Shown here in pieces: positions 13,266-24,957 of a DNA stretch of 64,000 nt. The position numbers were made by a program, and so were the translations under genes. Below the pieces are notes generated by a model that searched no databases, was not told where the DNA came from, and saw only the letters and a program-made list of their open reading frames with translations. Where the stretch lies: assembly GCA_021234155.1 (NCBI GenBank), contig JAJEKV010000140.1, positions 1,149,407 to 1,213,406 on the forward strand, in the 5' to 3' direction. Source of the DNA: Isoetes taiwanensis (taxonomy: Eukaryota > Streptophyta > Lycopodiopsida > Isoetales > Isoetaceae). Each line of letters opens with the position of its first letter. Within the stretch, counting starts at the first letter, position 1.

Positions 13266-14073
13266 ATATCTCTAATTGGAATTATTCGTGGCATTCAGAA
13301 AAGAAGAAAAATGTAATAATTGAACAAGAAGTGTTTATTTTCCCCATTGGGATGAATTGGTATATTCAATGCCTAGAGAATCACATTCACGACGAGATCC
13401 TGGCATGGAGGTACCCATCCAAGCAACCTCCAAGACTGGCTATGGCTCCCTAACGTCAAGGGAAGAAGGTTACCAATTATAAACTTGTTGCTGCGCAAGA
13501 ATGTCATGGTTGAATTAGAATGACTGCTGTCATAAGAAATGTTTTAATGCTTTACCACTTTCGTTTGACATGTCATTATAGGGGATAACTGGCAGATTGT
13601 TAAACAACATACTGCCGGTGTATCAACCCCAATGACGAAAAGTACAGAGAAAACTAGTACATTTGATATGGAGATGCCAGCTGGAATGGTACAAAGAAAA
13701 CTAGTACATTTCATGTAGGGATGCTAGCTGGCGTGCTTTCACTGCGTATTGTTCTCCAGCTTACAAGCAGTTATGTAGTTATAGTTTAACATAAGGGTCT
13801 ATTTATAGAAGTCTCTGCAAATTTTTATAACTACACTCTCTATTCCTTTTTGCCATCTTCTTAGCGCTCAAGTTGTTTGTGGGAGCTATCGATGCTCTCT
13901 TAGGTTTTTGTGGTCGTGAAGGCTTGTTTGATGCCGATTCAAAGATTTACTGGTGTCCTTTTGCCTTAAAGGGCAGTTGCAATTCAGATTTAAATGTGGC
14001 TTAGGGTTTCGAGCACGATGATGACTGTAGTGATGATTTTGATTCTGATCTGGCTTGGGGTCGCGACTTTCAG

Positions 14074-14225
14074 GGTGAAAAGTGCAACAGATGAAGATCG
14101 CCAAAGTGTAGTTGGTGAAGATCGCCAAAGTGTAGTTGGTGTATTGACGCGAAGAAGAATAATACATACACAAGGATCGTGCAAAGTGTAGCTGGTGTAT
14201 TGACGCGAAGAAGAATTATACATAC
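14074..14225. repeat. Short tandem duplications downstream of the transporter
   Basis: Two copies of a 23-bp unit (GATCGCCAAAGTGTAGTTGG) are followed by two copies of an approximately 55-bp unit containing GTGTATTGACGCGAAGAAGA and ATACATACACAAGG. The region lies about 0.8 kb after the transporter stop and has no coding signature. Confidence 0.8.
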
Positions 14226-14638
14226 ACAAGGGAAGGATCTAAAGTGATGCTGGTTGTCAGCTCTAAATGATCATGCAAGATCAGAGGATCATAAATTAAA
14301 ATCAGAGGACCATAAATTTGCAGTTGCTAAACATATGCTTAAATTAAAAGGTGAAAATGCAAAAGGCCCAATTGATCATCAAATTGATGCAACCCACCTT
14401 TCAGAAATGTCCAGGGTTATTGTGTGCATTTAAAATGTACATTTTATAGCACAATGTACCTTCCCATTGCACAAATTTTATGATCTTTCTCTTCATATAC
14501 GGTGCCTACGAACACCTGATATTCCTACGACTCATGAGTGTGGGGCATACACCAATAATATGGCCGCACAATAATATGGCCGCACGAGAGTTTCTTTTGA
14601 ATATAAGCAATATTTTTAGGGCCAAGTTACTTGATTAG

Positions 14639-15769
14639 GTGAGCTCTTGCCCGTATTCTTCTATTCTCGTTGATGAGTCTACAGATCAGACGCTTCAGAG
14701 ACATCTTATTCTTTATATGCAATATCTGACTGAAAATGGGAAGGGCGAACTCAAATGCACGTTTGTAAGGCTTTTATCGCATGAAAATGGTACTGCTGAA
14801 GTTGCTTATGATGTTGTCCAAGCATTATTGATATCTATGGACTTAGATGAAGATAAAATTGTTGCTATTGTCACTGATGGCGCATCTACTATGTTAGGGT
14901 GTCGCACATGGTTAGTAACTAGATTTCAAGCAAGGAATCCTGAAATTAAAGGTGTCCATTGGATAGCCCACAAAGAAGCACTAGCAGTAAAGGATGCATT
15001 GACAAGCTGGCTAATGAAGTATACTCTTTGTTGACAAGCTGGCTAATAAAGTGTACTCTTTGGGAAAGCCATCAAACCGGCATGAAGAGTTCAATAATTT
15101 ACTAGAATTGTACGATGAGCATCACTTGAATCTTCTATAAATACATGGTGTGCGACGGTTATCTAGAGGGCTAGTAATGGAGAGATTGGTTTGCCTCATG
15201 CTTGCTATTTTGGATCAATGGAAGAAGAATGACAACAAACTTTATGAGAAGGCCACTATTTTTCAGGTACAATTTATTATCAATTTCTTTACTTTGTAAT
15301 CTCTTTATTTTTCATAAGTTAATTAATAGTTTTCTTTCAGATACAATTCATGATACATTTCTTGGCAGATGTCCTTATTGAGTTGAATAAGTTAAATTCA
15401 GAATTTCAAAAGGAAGCATTGATGTCACGAAGATAAAGCTTTTGGTTGGATTTAATGAAGGAGAAGCTTACCAGGAAGTATCTCTCATGGGATAGAACAT
15501 TTGGTGAAGGTAGAAAACATCTTCAGATATTCATGACTTGTTGCCATGATGGTAAAATAGTATTTGTGGATGTTGATGGCACTATTCATGAACACCATTT
15601 GAGGTATGTTCCTATTCCAGAAAAGAAGGAGAATTTGCATTCTCTTGACTTAAATGAGTTTCATGAAGATAGTGGCTCAGTTGCACATCCAATTCGCATT
15701 GCTAGATCTTTTATAGATGTTGTATTGCAAGCATTTGCTAGGAGGTTTGCAGATGTGAGGGATGTATAA
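14639..15769 (+). pseudogene. hAT-like transposase fragment (DUF4371/ZNF862-like type)
   Basis: Conceptual translation shows ILVDESTD near the start, IVTDGASTMLG about 75 residues later, then IHGVRRLSRGLVMERL (the usual VRWLSRG block, W replaced by R), and after an intron-like gap (about 15268-15341) IHFLADVLIELNKLNSEFQK. The frame at 15446-15769 continues with FGEGRKHLQIF and ends RFADVRDV. This order matches transposase-derived proteins of the hAT superfamily carrying a DUF4371 region. Stops at about 15034, 15138 and 15434, a 32-bp tandem duplication at 15000-15063 and loss of the C-terminal dimerisation region show it is dead. The right end abuts Helitron sequence at about 15760. Confidence 0.75.
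15000..15063. repeat. 32-bp tandem duplication inside the hAT fragment
   Basis: TTGACAAGCTGGCTAATGAA and the following ACTCTTTG are repeated immediately with two substitutions. The duplication breaks the transposase frame. Confidence 0.85.
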
Positions 15770-17399
15770 CATTGCATGTAGCAATGAAGTCGCACTCATA
15801 TTAATAGACCCAAATGGGGAGCCTCCAACTGACAGAAATATATGCATACATGGCAGATCTGGTAACTTGCAACATATAGATGTCACTAACCCCAATTGTG
15901 ATGTCACTAACCCCAATTGTGACCCAATGACTTATCCATTGTTGCTTCCTTTGGGGAACAAGGTTGGAGTCCATTGCTTGAGAGGGGTAATCCAACGAGT
16001 AAAAGATCAAGAATCACATTGTTGGAATTTTATGCAAATAGGCTAGCAATTCGAATCAATCAGAACACCAATGCAATACAATTCAATCCCCTTTTATGTG
16101 CTGGTAAATTGACACAACAATACATCGTCAATGCATATGCAAAAGTAGAGGGAAACAATCTAAAATGGATTAAGAATAACCAGAAGGCTTTAAGAGTTGA
16201 ATAATATCAAGGTCTAATAGAATACATAAGCCAAAGATCTATTGAGCGAGGTTTGCCCTCTGGCAAGATGGTGATATTGCCTTCAAGTTTTCAAGGATCT
16301 ATACGTGCATTGCAACAAAACTACCAAGATGCAATGTCATTAGTTAGATGCCATGGTAAACCAGATTTATTTATCACTTTCACATGCAATCCGGGATGGA
16401 TTGAAATCCAAGAGAACTTATATGCTCATCAAACAGCAAATGATAGACCAGATCTTGTGGCTAGGGTCTTTCATTTGAAGCTAAGCAAGTTTCTAAAGGA
16501 TGTAACTAAAAGACATGTGTTTGGTAGAGCTAAGGCTTGGACATACACTGTAGAGTTTCAAAAAAGGGGATTGCCACATTGCCATATGCTGCTCATACTA
16601 GAGGAGAAAATTGATACAATTGAACATATAGACAAAATAATTAGTGCAGAGATACCAGACCCTACAACCAACTCTTACTTGCATAACCTTGTAATGAATC
16701 AGATGATCCATGGACCATGTAGGCCTGACCGTCCAAGCATGCCATGTATGCAAGTGCAATCGGATTCAGAAAGTCCAAAATGTAGAAAATGCTTCCCAAA
16801 AGAGTTATGTGATGCAACATGCCTCAATGAAAATGGCTACCCACAATACATGAGGAGATACACATGTAAGAGTTACAATCATCCAAAGCGTCCAAACATT
16901 AGCGTCGACAACAGTTGGGTAGTGCCTTATAATCCCTATCTTCTTGCAGAGTATGCAGCACACATCAATGTTGAGAACTGTCAAGGAATTAGTGGTATAA
17001 AATATATATAAGTACATCCACAAGGGATATGATTGTGCAAGTGTTGGTCTTAGCCCCATTGACGATAGCTCATTAAATTGGGATGAGATCCAAACGTACT
17101 TAGATAGTAGGTATATATCTGCACCTGAAGGAATGTGGAGGCTAAATAAATGTGAGATGCATGCAAACTCACACACAATCATTTGTCTTACAGTACACTT
17201 GCCATTTCAACAACGTTTGCAATACATTGCTGGACAAGAAGAAGCTATAGAAAGAGCAACAAGAGACGGTACAATGCTAACTGCTTGGTTTAATTTGAAT
17301 GCTACAGTTGAAAAAGCAAGATCATACATATATACAGAGATTCCATACTGTGTTCAACATGGGATTTTAACATTGAGCACAAATAGTGACACTAGGTAG
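15762..17399 (+). pseudogene. Helitron Rep (Helitron_like_N) gene fragment
   Basis: Starts with YNIACSNEVALILID, then NICIHGRSGNLQHI and PMTYPLLLPLG, typical of the region before the Helitron Rep domain. Later blocks are VTLLEFYANRLAIR-like, LPSSFQGSIRALQQNYQDAM, PDLFITFTCNPGW, and GLPHCHMLLIL, which holds the HxH metal-binding motif of HUH endonucleases. HGPCRPDRPSMPCMQ and the Cys-rich FPKELCDATCLN follow. The catalytic tyrosine region (expected KYxxKYIHKG) is broken by a one-base shift at 17000-17012. Further breaks occur near 15990 and at 16202, and the ORF ends at 17399 with no helicase domain. A full Helitron protein exceeds 1300 residues; this copy has the N-terminal part only. Confidence 0.9.
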
Positions 17400-18270
17400 T
17401 GGTTTAGGCATCGATTTATCGTGGAAGAAAAATAATGTATCTGGCACACTACTAATGGTTTATCTAGACATGTATTAGCGGTTTATCTGGACACACTTTA
17501 GTAGTTTATCTGAACAACTCATAGTGCTTTATCTGGACAGCTATTGATGTGCTAGTGGTTCATCTGAACATGTACTAGTGGTTTATCTGGACACAAAGTA
17601 GTGGTTTATCATATACACACTATTGGTTTATCTGGACATGTTACTAATGGTTCATCTGGACATGTACTTAGAGAATTTATGCCAATAGTATTTGCACACA
17701 ATGTATAACACTACAATGCCGAGATAAACCACTAGGTAGTATCTAGATAAATCATTACTAATGGTATATCTGAACACTGGGTAGTGGTTTATCTGGACAC
17801 TACGTAGTGGTTTTTCTGGACACTTGTAATTGGTTATTCTGGACAAGTCGTATTTAGAGTAGGATTATACATTGAGTACAAATACTCATGTACAAATTAC
17901 AATTTATATTTATATCAAATGTATTCAGATCAAAGAGTGTTGTCCACTAGTGGTTTATCTGGACATAGGGTAGTGGTTTTTCTGGACACTAGATAGTGGT
18001 TTCTCTGGACAAGTCATGTTCAACGTAGGATTTTAACATTGAGTACAAATACTCATATACCAAATACACTATATATTTATACCAAATGTATTTATATCAA
18101 AGAGTCTTATCCACTAGTGGTTTATTTGAACATAGGGTAGTGGTTTTTTTGGACACCAGATAGTGGTTTTTCTGGACAAGTCATGTTCAGCGTAGGATTT
18201 TAACATTGAATACAAATACCCGTGTACCAAACACACTATGTATTTATACCAAATGTATTTATATCAAAGA
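17395..18270. repeat. Minisatellite of AGTGGTTTATCTGGACA units plus ~180-bp higher-order repeat
   Basis: More than twenty degenerate copies of a 17-20 bp unit (consensus TAGTGGTTTATCTGGACA) start directly after the Helitron Rep frame. From about 17840 they are embedded in a larger repeat present about three times, each with AGGATTTTAACATTGAGTAC, an AT-rich segment containing CCAAATGTATTTATATCAAA, and two or three short units. The GGATTTTAACATTGAGYACA block also occurs inside the Rep reading frame at 17363-17385, so part of the array derives from Helitron sequence. Confidence 0.85.
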
Positions 18271-18274
18271 GTAT

Positions 18275-21200
18275 CAAGGTCAGTTTCACCAAAGAGCCCA
18301 CCCTAGCTCGTGGGTCTATCGCAGCATAAGGGCCTGGTTTTTCAGCAGTAATTGGAGGGGTCGGATCCACTCTCACAAAGCACAGCAGCCTGCTTCACAA
18401 TAGGCAACAAAAATAGCAATGGGATTCCCCCTAGGTGCTTTGTCTTCAGGAATGGGATGCAAGTCTGGACTACTTTCCTTCACAATGGGAACAGGGGCCA
18501 TGCCATCAGGTCTGCAACAAATGCAACAAATGGGGCATGAGTCTTTTACTTTTGGTTGCATTGTTGATCTGTTCAATGCAAAGGAAGTCCAAGATGTGGA
18601 ATGGCTAGCTGACAAACTATGGCGCTAGCAAGCATTAGCCGAGTTACATTCTGTGGACAACAAGTTGTACTAGAAGCGCAGCATGGCTTTAAAAGTAAAT
18701 GTATTCAAGTAAGCTTTCCGGAATGGGTCTGATCAGGCCGAAACTCATCCTATGAGAAAGTTATGACAGAAATTGTGATGCTGAGTCAGAATTGACTGCA
18801 CTATGTATGTTCTTCTGCAGTTTAATTCTTGGAGCTAGATGAAGATCTTTGGAGGCACAATCAATTACAAGGGGCCCAAAGGTCTATCCGTGAAGAAATT
18901 CTCAGGTGGGGTTTTGCTTTGATCAATTGAAATGTGCTATGAGCTGCCATGATTAGTTTGTGCATGACTCTTGGATGTGGATATGATAAATTATGAATTT
19001 TTTAGAGACTCATAAGGCTAGAGAAGGTTATCCATGATTGGAAATATCTTTGTAAGGGCTGATTCTAAGTCAGAAATGGCTGAATATTACATGAGAGGCA
19101 CCAATTCAGCATGGAAACTTCAGAAAAGACAGAATTGAATTGGATCTGATCGGCGCCGAACTCTCCAATGCCATTTTGTGTTCACGTTATGTTTTTGTTA
19201 TTTTGTGTTTTGTGTTTTAGCTTGTTGGTCTTGTATATGCTTCTTTCATCAATTTATTTGCATGTCCTAATATAAAACTAAGTACCTGTGGATGGAATTG
19301 GGTTGCATTTGAGCTTAACCGCAGAGGAGATCGGAGCATGAAGAGCTGAGCAGAATAATCATAAGTAGTAAGAATATGCATTGTTTGATTAATTGTCTAA
19401 CTATGGTAAAATTCTAAGGATTGGGATAAAGTATCTTTCTTAGCTCATGGAGATGGGGCTAATGTGGAAAAGTAGCCTAGCACGGATGTAGAGCATCAAC
19501 GACCCCTCGGCATCAAGGATTTCAGCATCAAGTTCGGATGTGGATCTTGAAATGGGGATAAGCAGACATCAAGGATTATTGAGATTGAGACAGGTCCGCA
19601 TTGGTACAAGGAGAGCCATGTGAAGCTTGGGGGTTTCTGAATGTGGCTATTGCATGAAGTACTGCTAGTCTGAGTGCATAATTGTAAGTTTTTAAGTTGT
19701 TGCATTGTATTTTATCAAGAGCATCATAGCTAATGGAATGGAACGTTGTATCCCTCATGAGAGGTTGATTTTGAGGTAAATTTTGCATTATAGAAGATGT
19801 TAGTATCTTTCCTTGATCAGTAACATACATAGGTATTGGAGCTACATCAATGACAGTCAAGCTCGTAACTTCCTCGACATGTTGGATTGCTATCAAGGTC
19901 TTCATCACTGAGTTGCTACCTCGACATGGCATAGGATGTATGAGTAACCTTGGCAAGAGGATTACATGTAGAGAATATGATAAGTTATCATGGCTACTGG
20001 ATTTAATGGAAGCTAATATGAAATTGCATTCCTTATGGGAAAAATTACATTAGTGCAAGCTGTGAGTATTGCGAAAATGCTAAGTATGAGATCTACTTCG
20101 ATGTCATTGTAAGATCATTGGATAAGCTACTTCAGCATGGTTAGGTTGTATGGGCAAACTGTGACGAGCCTGCCGAGTTGACCCTCTTGGCAACTCGGGA
20201 TCTTGTCTATACTTAAGGCTAGATCTATGTTGTTATGAAAACTTTAATGAACTATGTTGGTGAAGAATTTAATCTTCCAAGAGATAATTGAAAATGATTC
20301 TCTTTATGTATATAACTAATATCCAACCATTGTAATGTAGTTCAAAAGAAGAAGAAGAAGAAGAAGAAGAGATTTTAACGTCAGTACACCATAATAGATT
20401 TATTCAAAATCAAAGCTAAGATTCAGCTTTTAGAAAACTCCAAAGTCAACCACGATCCTGAACAATACCACTGCTACTGGCCCGAGCACCACCTTGCTCA
20501 ATCACTGCATGCACTCAAAGGGGTTAGTCCTCCTGACTAAGTGGGGAATCCCATAGCTGCCTCTGCATGTATAAAACATCTTGAAAGTCTTGAATAACAA
20601 ACATAAACGACTCAAAGATACAAGAACCTATGGTGCAACGCTAGACTATGACAATAAAGAAAACATCATGAACATCAAGAGCACAGAACATAACCAGAGT
20701 ACCAAACCATCATAAACAAACTCCGGGACAATGGGTAGCTCAGCCAGCCTACATACAGGCCCTGTTAGCAGCATGTTGCCCAGCCAGCTTACATTCCAAG
20801 CCCTGTAGCAGGTGGTGGGGTGAACCTCGTATGCGCATACCCTCTCAGCCCACGTCTGGCACTGGAGGACCTCTTACCATGGGGTTTCACAAGAGTTGAC
20901 TGACGTAGCAATCCCTGCCAGGAGAACTACGCCCGGTGTCACAGAGCACAAGAACCACAGAGAATCATAGATGAACATGAGCATGCCGGAGCAACCTAGG
21001 CCATTGAACCTAGAAGTCCGACCCCGGAGGTTCCAAATACATAACAAATACCCGTGGAACAATTGAATGAAAAAAGTTTTTCACCTTATGTGTAAGATCT
21101 GTGTAGAAATCAATTGGTTAGCATTGATTATTAGTGTATGGCAAGAGATTTTTGCAAAACATTTAGATACCAAAGTTGTTCAAACTATAACCTGGGTAGC

Positions 21201-22184
21201 TTTCTTCTTTCTTAATACTTTTGTATTTCTTCTTTAGTTAGTTCGTGGCTTCTTATATGGTATACCACCATCATAGTGCCTTGAAGTTGTTTCTAGTTGT
21301 AGTATTTTCATCATGTTGATATTGTGTCTTTTCACCATATGCATAGCCGGGATATTGAAAGTCTTGACTGTTAAGGGCTAGATAATGTTCTCTGATGAGG
21401 CATTATGGCCTAGGAGAAATGGCCTTAGTGGCCATGTGGCTAGGAAATACCGAGGTCGTACGTGGCCACCTCAGCCATTTCACCTGGGCCATAAGGCCTC
21501 AATAGAGGATGTTATCAGCCTTAACCTTTTGGGCTAAGGCATATGGGAGGGTAAGAAAGCCCTTTGATCATTGTTTACTGGTGCTTTATAGCATCCAAAA
21601 CTCTGCCTAAAGAGGACTCTGATTCTGAAATTAAAGAATGCTTGATGTTCTCATGCTGCTGGATCTAGCTGTATTGATTACGTGATTCATTCCTTGGAGT
21701 TTTATGCAAGCCTTGGAGATGATGGCCCGATATGCCAAATTTGGTTGCATTAGAGAAAATATGGAGTCTTAGAATATCCTTTTAAAAAATGCTTGAAATT
21801 CCACATCAGATTTTGCAATCCACCAATAAGGGGCTTGCTCTTTGTTCAAATGGCATGTCTACATGGCAAGGGGGATTCCCCAAATATTTAGAAAGTAGTG
21901 CATGAAATCCCCTAAAGATATGTTAGATATTTAGGAATCTTGTTTACGTGAGGTCTGAAATAACTACAATGTATTGCATCGAGCATCCAATAGTTAATGC
22001 ATGAAAAAAAGCACAGCTCCCAATCGTATCAGCATCAAACTGGTTTAGGGTTCTCAAGCAGCCTTCACGGGTGTAGCCTAAACTCAACTCGATCAAGCAG
22101 GCCAGGGTAACATTCTAATCTAGTTTTGGCATTTGATTTCTTTGTGATCATGGTTTTGATTCAGGGTTTCTTTTCTCGTTTCAG
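18275..22184. other. No gene recognised; scattered simple repeats and one foldback
   Basis: Open frames at 18352-18628 (both strands) and 19576-19956 (minus) match no family I know. A (GAA)n run lies at 20347-20370. An imperfect foldback lies at about 21397-21500, with arms GAGGCATTATGGCCTAGGAG and a matching complement CACCTGGGCCATAAGGCCTC. The rest shows nothing I can support. Confidence 0.4.
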
Positions 22185-23471
22185 ATGCCAAGATCAGGAG
22201 CAGTGACCATTTTCTTATGCAATAACAAGAATGAAGAAGGTGAATGGGAAAATCTCCATCCCATAATTGGTTCCTGGGTGACAATGAGGCATGTTGCAGG
22301 TGGCTACCATGGTGTCAAAAGGGCTAAACAGTCAGACTGTTCAGCCCATTGGAAGGGACGAGTAAAAGAATTTGTTTTTGGACCTGGAGGAAAGGTTGTA
22401 ATGGATCTAGTTGTGGAGCATGCATATGACTCACACAACATGGCAAAGGAGTCTATTTCAATGAAGCATTCCTTTCCTTCTCTTGAACCCAATTCGCTTT
22501 GCTCCTCGGATTTTACTGATGTTGTTTCAGCCAAGAGCATAACTAGTGTACTTGAAGTGTACCATTGCAGAATTGGTCATCTGTTGTTCAAGGATTCGAC
22601 CATGAGGAGCTTGAAAGAAAGAGGTATATGGTTTCATGCATATCATTACAGTATATCAGGTAAAGGAATAGGAAAGCTGGTAGAGGTTGATCTACCAGAT
22701 CTGAAACTTATGGGTACTGAGTTTGGTGACTGCAAATTGTTGACAGCATACCGAGATCATTTGGGCAGAGAAGTATTTAAGAATCTTAGGGAAAGAGGAG
22801 GAGTGAGATGCTCATTTAAAGTATTTCTTCCAATTCACGTTTTCTCTTATTTATTTCAATCTGAAACTTCAATTAGGATTGCACCATAGACTTATACAAT
22901 CCGAGGTGTATCCTCTAATAGTCTGGAGAGTATATTTTCTGGCCAATGGAAGGAAAAGGATCATGAAACCGGGCAGCAAATCACAAGGTGCACTCCTGCA
23001 AATGACACATTTATATTTAGGTGAGGTTTAGCAAGTTTTAGCATCAGGTTTTACATTTGCATATATCTGTTTTACTTGATTCTCATTGTATTGAATACTT
23101 TTCTGATTTCTATGGTGTTAAATAGGTACAAGTTGTGTAGCCAGATGCTATACATCAATTTTTTTATTGAGAGAAGGAAGCGTGTATGGGAGAAATGCCA
23201 CTGGGCTTGGAGATCAGTAGAAGATCATAGACAGAACTCACCCCTTATGGATTTAGTCATTGGTTTTGATGACAGCTCGGAGAAGGTGCTGCATGCTGAG
23301 GAAGAATGGACTTTACATGAATGTCAGGAGTTCTTGAATACATGTGCAATGAATGGTGACTTCTATTTCCTTTTGAATGATAGAAAGACTGGTTATAGAA
23401 GGGAGTGTTCTGTAAAATGCAAGGAATATAAATCTCCATCTACATTGTGCATCAAATACTTGGTGCTTTAA
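22185..23471 (+). CDS. Uncharacterised ORFs, possibly exons of one gene
   Basis: Two plus-strand frames, 22185-22889 (234 aa) and about 23100-23471, look more protein-like than their surroundings. The first begins MPRSGAVTIFLCNNKNEEGE and contains GSWVTMRHVAGGYHGVKRAK and LKERGIWFHAYHYSISGKGI. The second contains FFIERRKRVWEKCHWAWRSV and EEWTLHECQEFLNTCAMNGD. A pyrimidine-rich acceptor-like TCGTTTCAG lies just before the first ATG. I do not recognise either segment, and the junction between them is not clear. They may be a diverged transposon ORF or a host gene fragment. Confidence 0.3.
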
Positions 23472-23499
23472 TGGATAGAAAAACATAAGAAAGGCAGTT

Positions 23500-23965
23500 G
23501 GTTTTGCAGGTTCAATTCCTGCAGCTATGTCTAAATTTGGTTGCTATTTAACAATATGTTTCTTGCTGCACTTTACCATTCCTGTGAACTAATACTTGGT
23601 TGAATCCAAAAATACATCTGCTATAACATTTGCTGATTAGTTCATGTAAGCCTTTGCTGTTTTGCAAGACTTTGCTTTGATATGACACTGAATTGGAGTG
23701 TTTTGGTTTTATGTAAACTACTGCAAACTCAAGTGGTTAATGGTTTTGCAGGTTCAATTCCTGCAGCTTTCTCTAAATTTGGTTGCTACTTAACAATATG
23801 TTTCTTGCTGGACTTTACCAACCCTGTGAACTAATACTTGTTGAATCAATGTAAGACTAATAGTTCATGTAAGATTTTGCTGTTTTGCAAGACTCTGATT
23901 TGATATGACACTGAATTGGCAGTGTTTTGGTTTATGTGAACTGCTGCAATCTCAAGTGCTTGTTA
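23500..23965. repeat. Two tandem copies of a ~242-bp repeat
   Basis: Copy 1 is 23500-23741 and copy 2 is 23742-23965, differing by small substitutions and a short deletion. Each starts GGTTTTGCAGGTTCAATTCC and contains TTTCTTGCTG, TGAACTAATACTTG, TTGATATGACACTGAATTGG. The start of each copy folds as GCAGG-TTCAATT-CCTGC, the geometry of a tRNA T-arm, but no complete tRNA is present. Confidence 0.85.
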
Positions 23966-24299
23966 TCCCCAAAAATACATTTATAATACATGTACAAAAT
24001 TAACACCATTAAGTACATTCTCTCAAACCTTATAGTATTTTACAAATCTCAATATACAGTGTACAAAAACTTGTACATGCATACCCCATAAATGAGGATC
24101 GCTATGTACGGTCCAGATCAAGGAATAAAGGCCAAATATGCCCATCTGACAGCTCTCGATGCCCGGAGTAACCCCCGTGTGAATATGCACCCAAACCAAA
24201 GGGGGTTTAAGGGGGATTTTAATTAAAATGTGTTAAATGCAATGGTTTGTGTTAATATAATAGTAGTTGTGTGTTGATTGTTATATTAAAAAAAAATTT

Positions 24300-24314
24300 G
24301 GGCCCTTCGGGCCC
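24300..24314. repeat. Perfect 6-bp hairpin GGGCCC-TTC-GGGCCC
   Basis: A perfect short hairpin follows an A-rich run (ATATTAAAAAAAAATTTG) and is followed by TAACTAAC. The AT-rich approach, GC hairpin and nearby CTAA recall a Helitron 3' end, but the spacing to CTAA (3 bp) is shorter than the usual 10-12 bp. Confidence 0.5.
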
Positions 24315-24596
24315 TAACTAACGTAAACATAGGTAGATAAAGCCAGTATCACTAGTTCAAGAAAATCAACTATCAAAATAAATACCCCCTTCTATTGTAA
24401 ACTGCACATTGTCATGCATATGCATATGCTAGTGCATATGGTAACATGTGCTGGTATCCACAAATAAAAATATTCATAGGATCAAAAACAAGATATGATT
24501 TATAATCATCCCTGAGATGCCAAGATTGCAAATTCTTCTCTAGAAAAACCAAATTCTTCTCTAGAAAAACCACATTATGGCAATGTCACAGTAGTT

Positions 24597-24860
24597 TTAT
24601 AACAAAGTTGGGCAATTCCTAATGGTTGTTTCCAGAAGCACATAATCTGTAACATCTGGTGCAAGATCTCCAACAAATATGGAATGATGTGGACCAGAAT
24701 CACCATGCCTGTCCCTATGCCAAAAGATGCCCAGTTTAACCGAAAAAGTTGTTGACAATTTGGCGTTGCACATTCCATTATAAGTTTGAAGCACTTTCTC
24801 TGCTCCAGAATGGGTTAAAAATTCAACCACTTTTCCATTTTTATATATTACAGCTATTCC
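24597..24860 (-). pseudogene. RBP45/RBP47-type RNA-binding protein fragment
   Basis: Minus-strand translation gives VVEFLTHSGAEKVLQTYNG, then in a shifted frame TPNCQQLFRLNWASFGIG, then back in the first frame HSIFVGDLAPDVTDYVLLET. This is the junction between the first and second RRM domains of plant oligo(U)/poly(A)-binding RBP45/47 proteins (the RNP2 block IFVGDLA is intact). Two compensating frame changes and loss of everything before and after make it non-functional. It lies immediately 3' of the allantoate amidohydrolase fragment on the same strand. Confidence 0.8.
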
Positions 24861-24957
24861 ATCTCTGCGTTGAAAGGAAGTATATACATCTGCGATATAT
24901 ACAATGTTGGACCAAAAACTTCCTTCAAATCTTCATCTGCAAGAACTGTAGGAGAGA

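Noticed and set aside
20347-20370. (GAA)n tract
   Set aside because: Simple sequence repeat with no further structure; noted but not of special interest.
21390-21500. Possible hammerhead ribozyme (CTGATGAG ... GAAA)
   Set aside because: The stem II region does not place GAAA directly after the helix and no matching stem I/III with a cleavage site was found. The stretch is better read as an imperfect foldback.
23742-23775. tRNA gene suggested by AGTGGTTAATGG and GGTTCAATTCC
   Set aside because: The two boxes are only about 10 bp apart and no anticodon or acceptor stem can be formed.
24300-24325. Helitron 3' end at GGGCCC-TTC-GGGCCC followed by CTAA
   Set aside because: Spacing between hairpin and CTAA is too short and no TC 5' border or helicase gene could be tied to it, so it is listed only as a hairpin.
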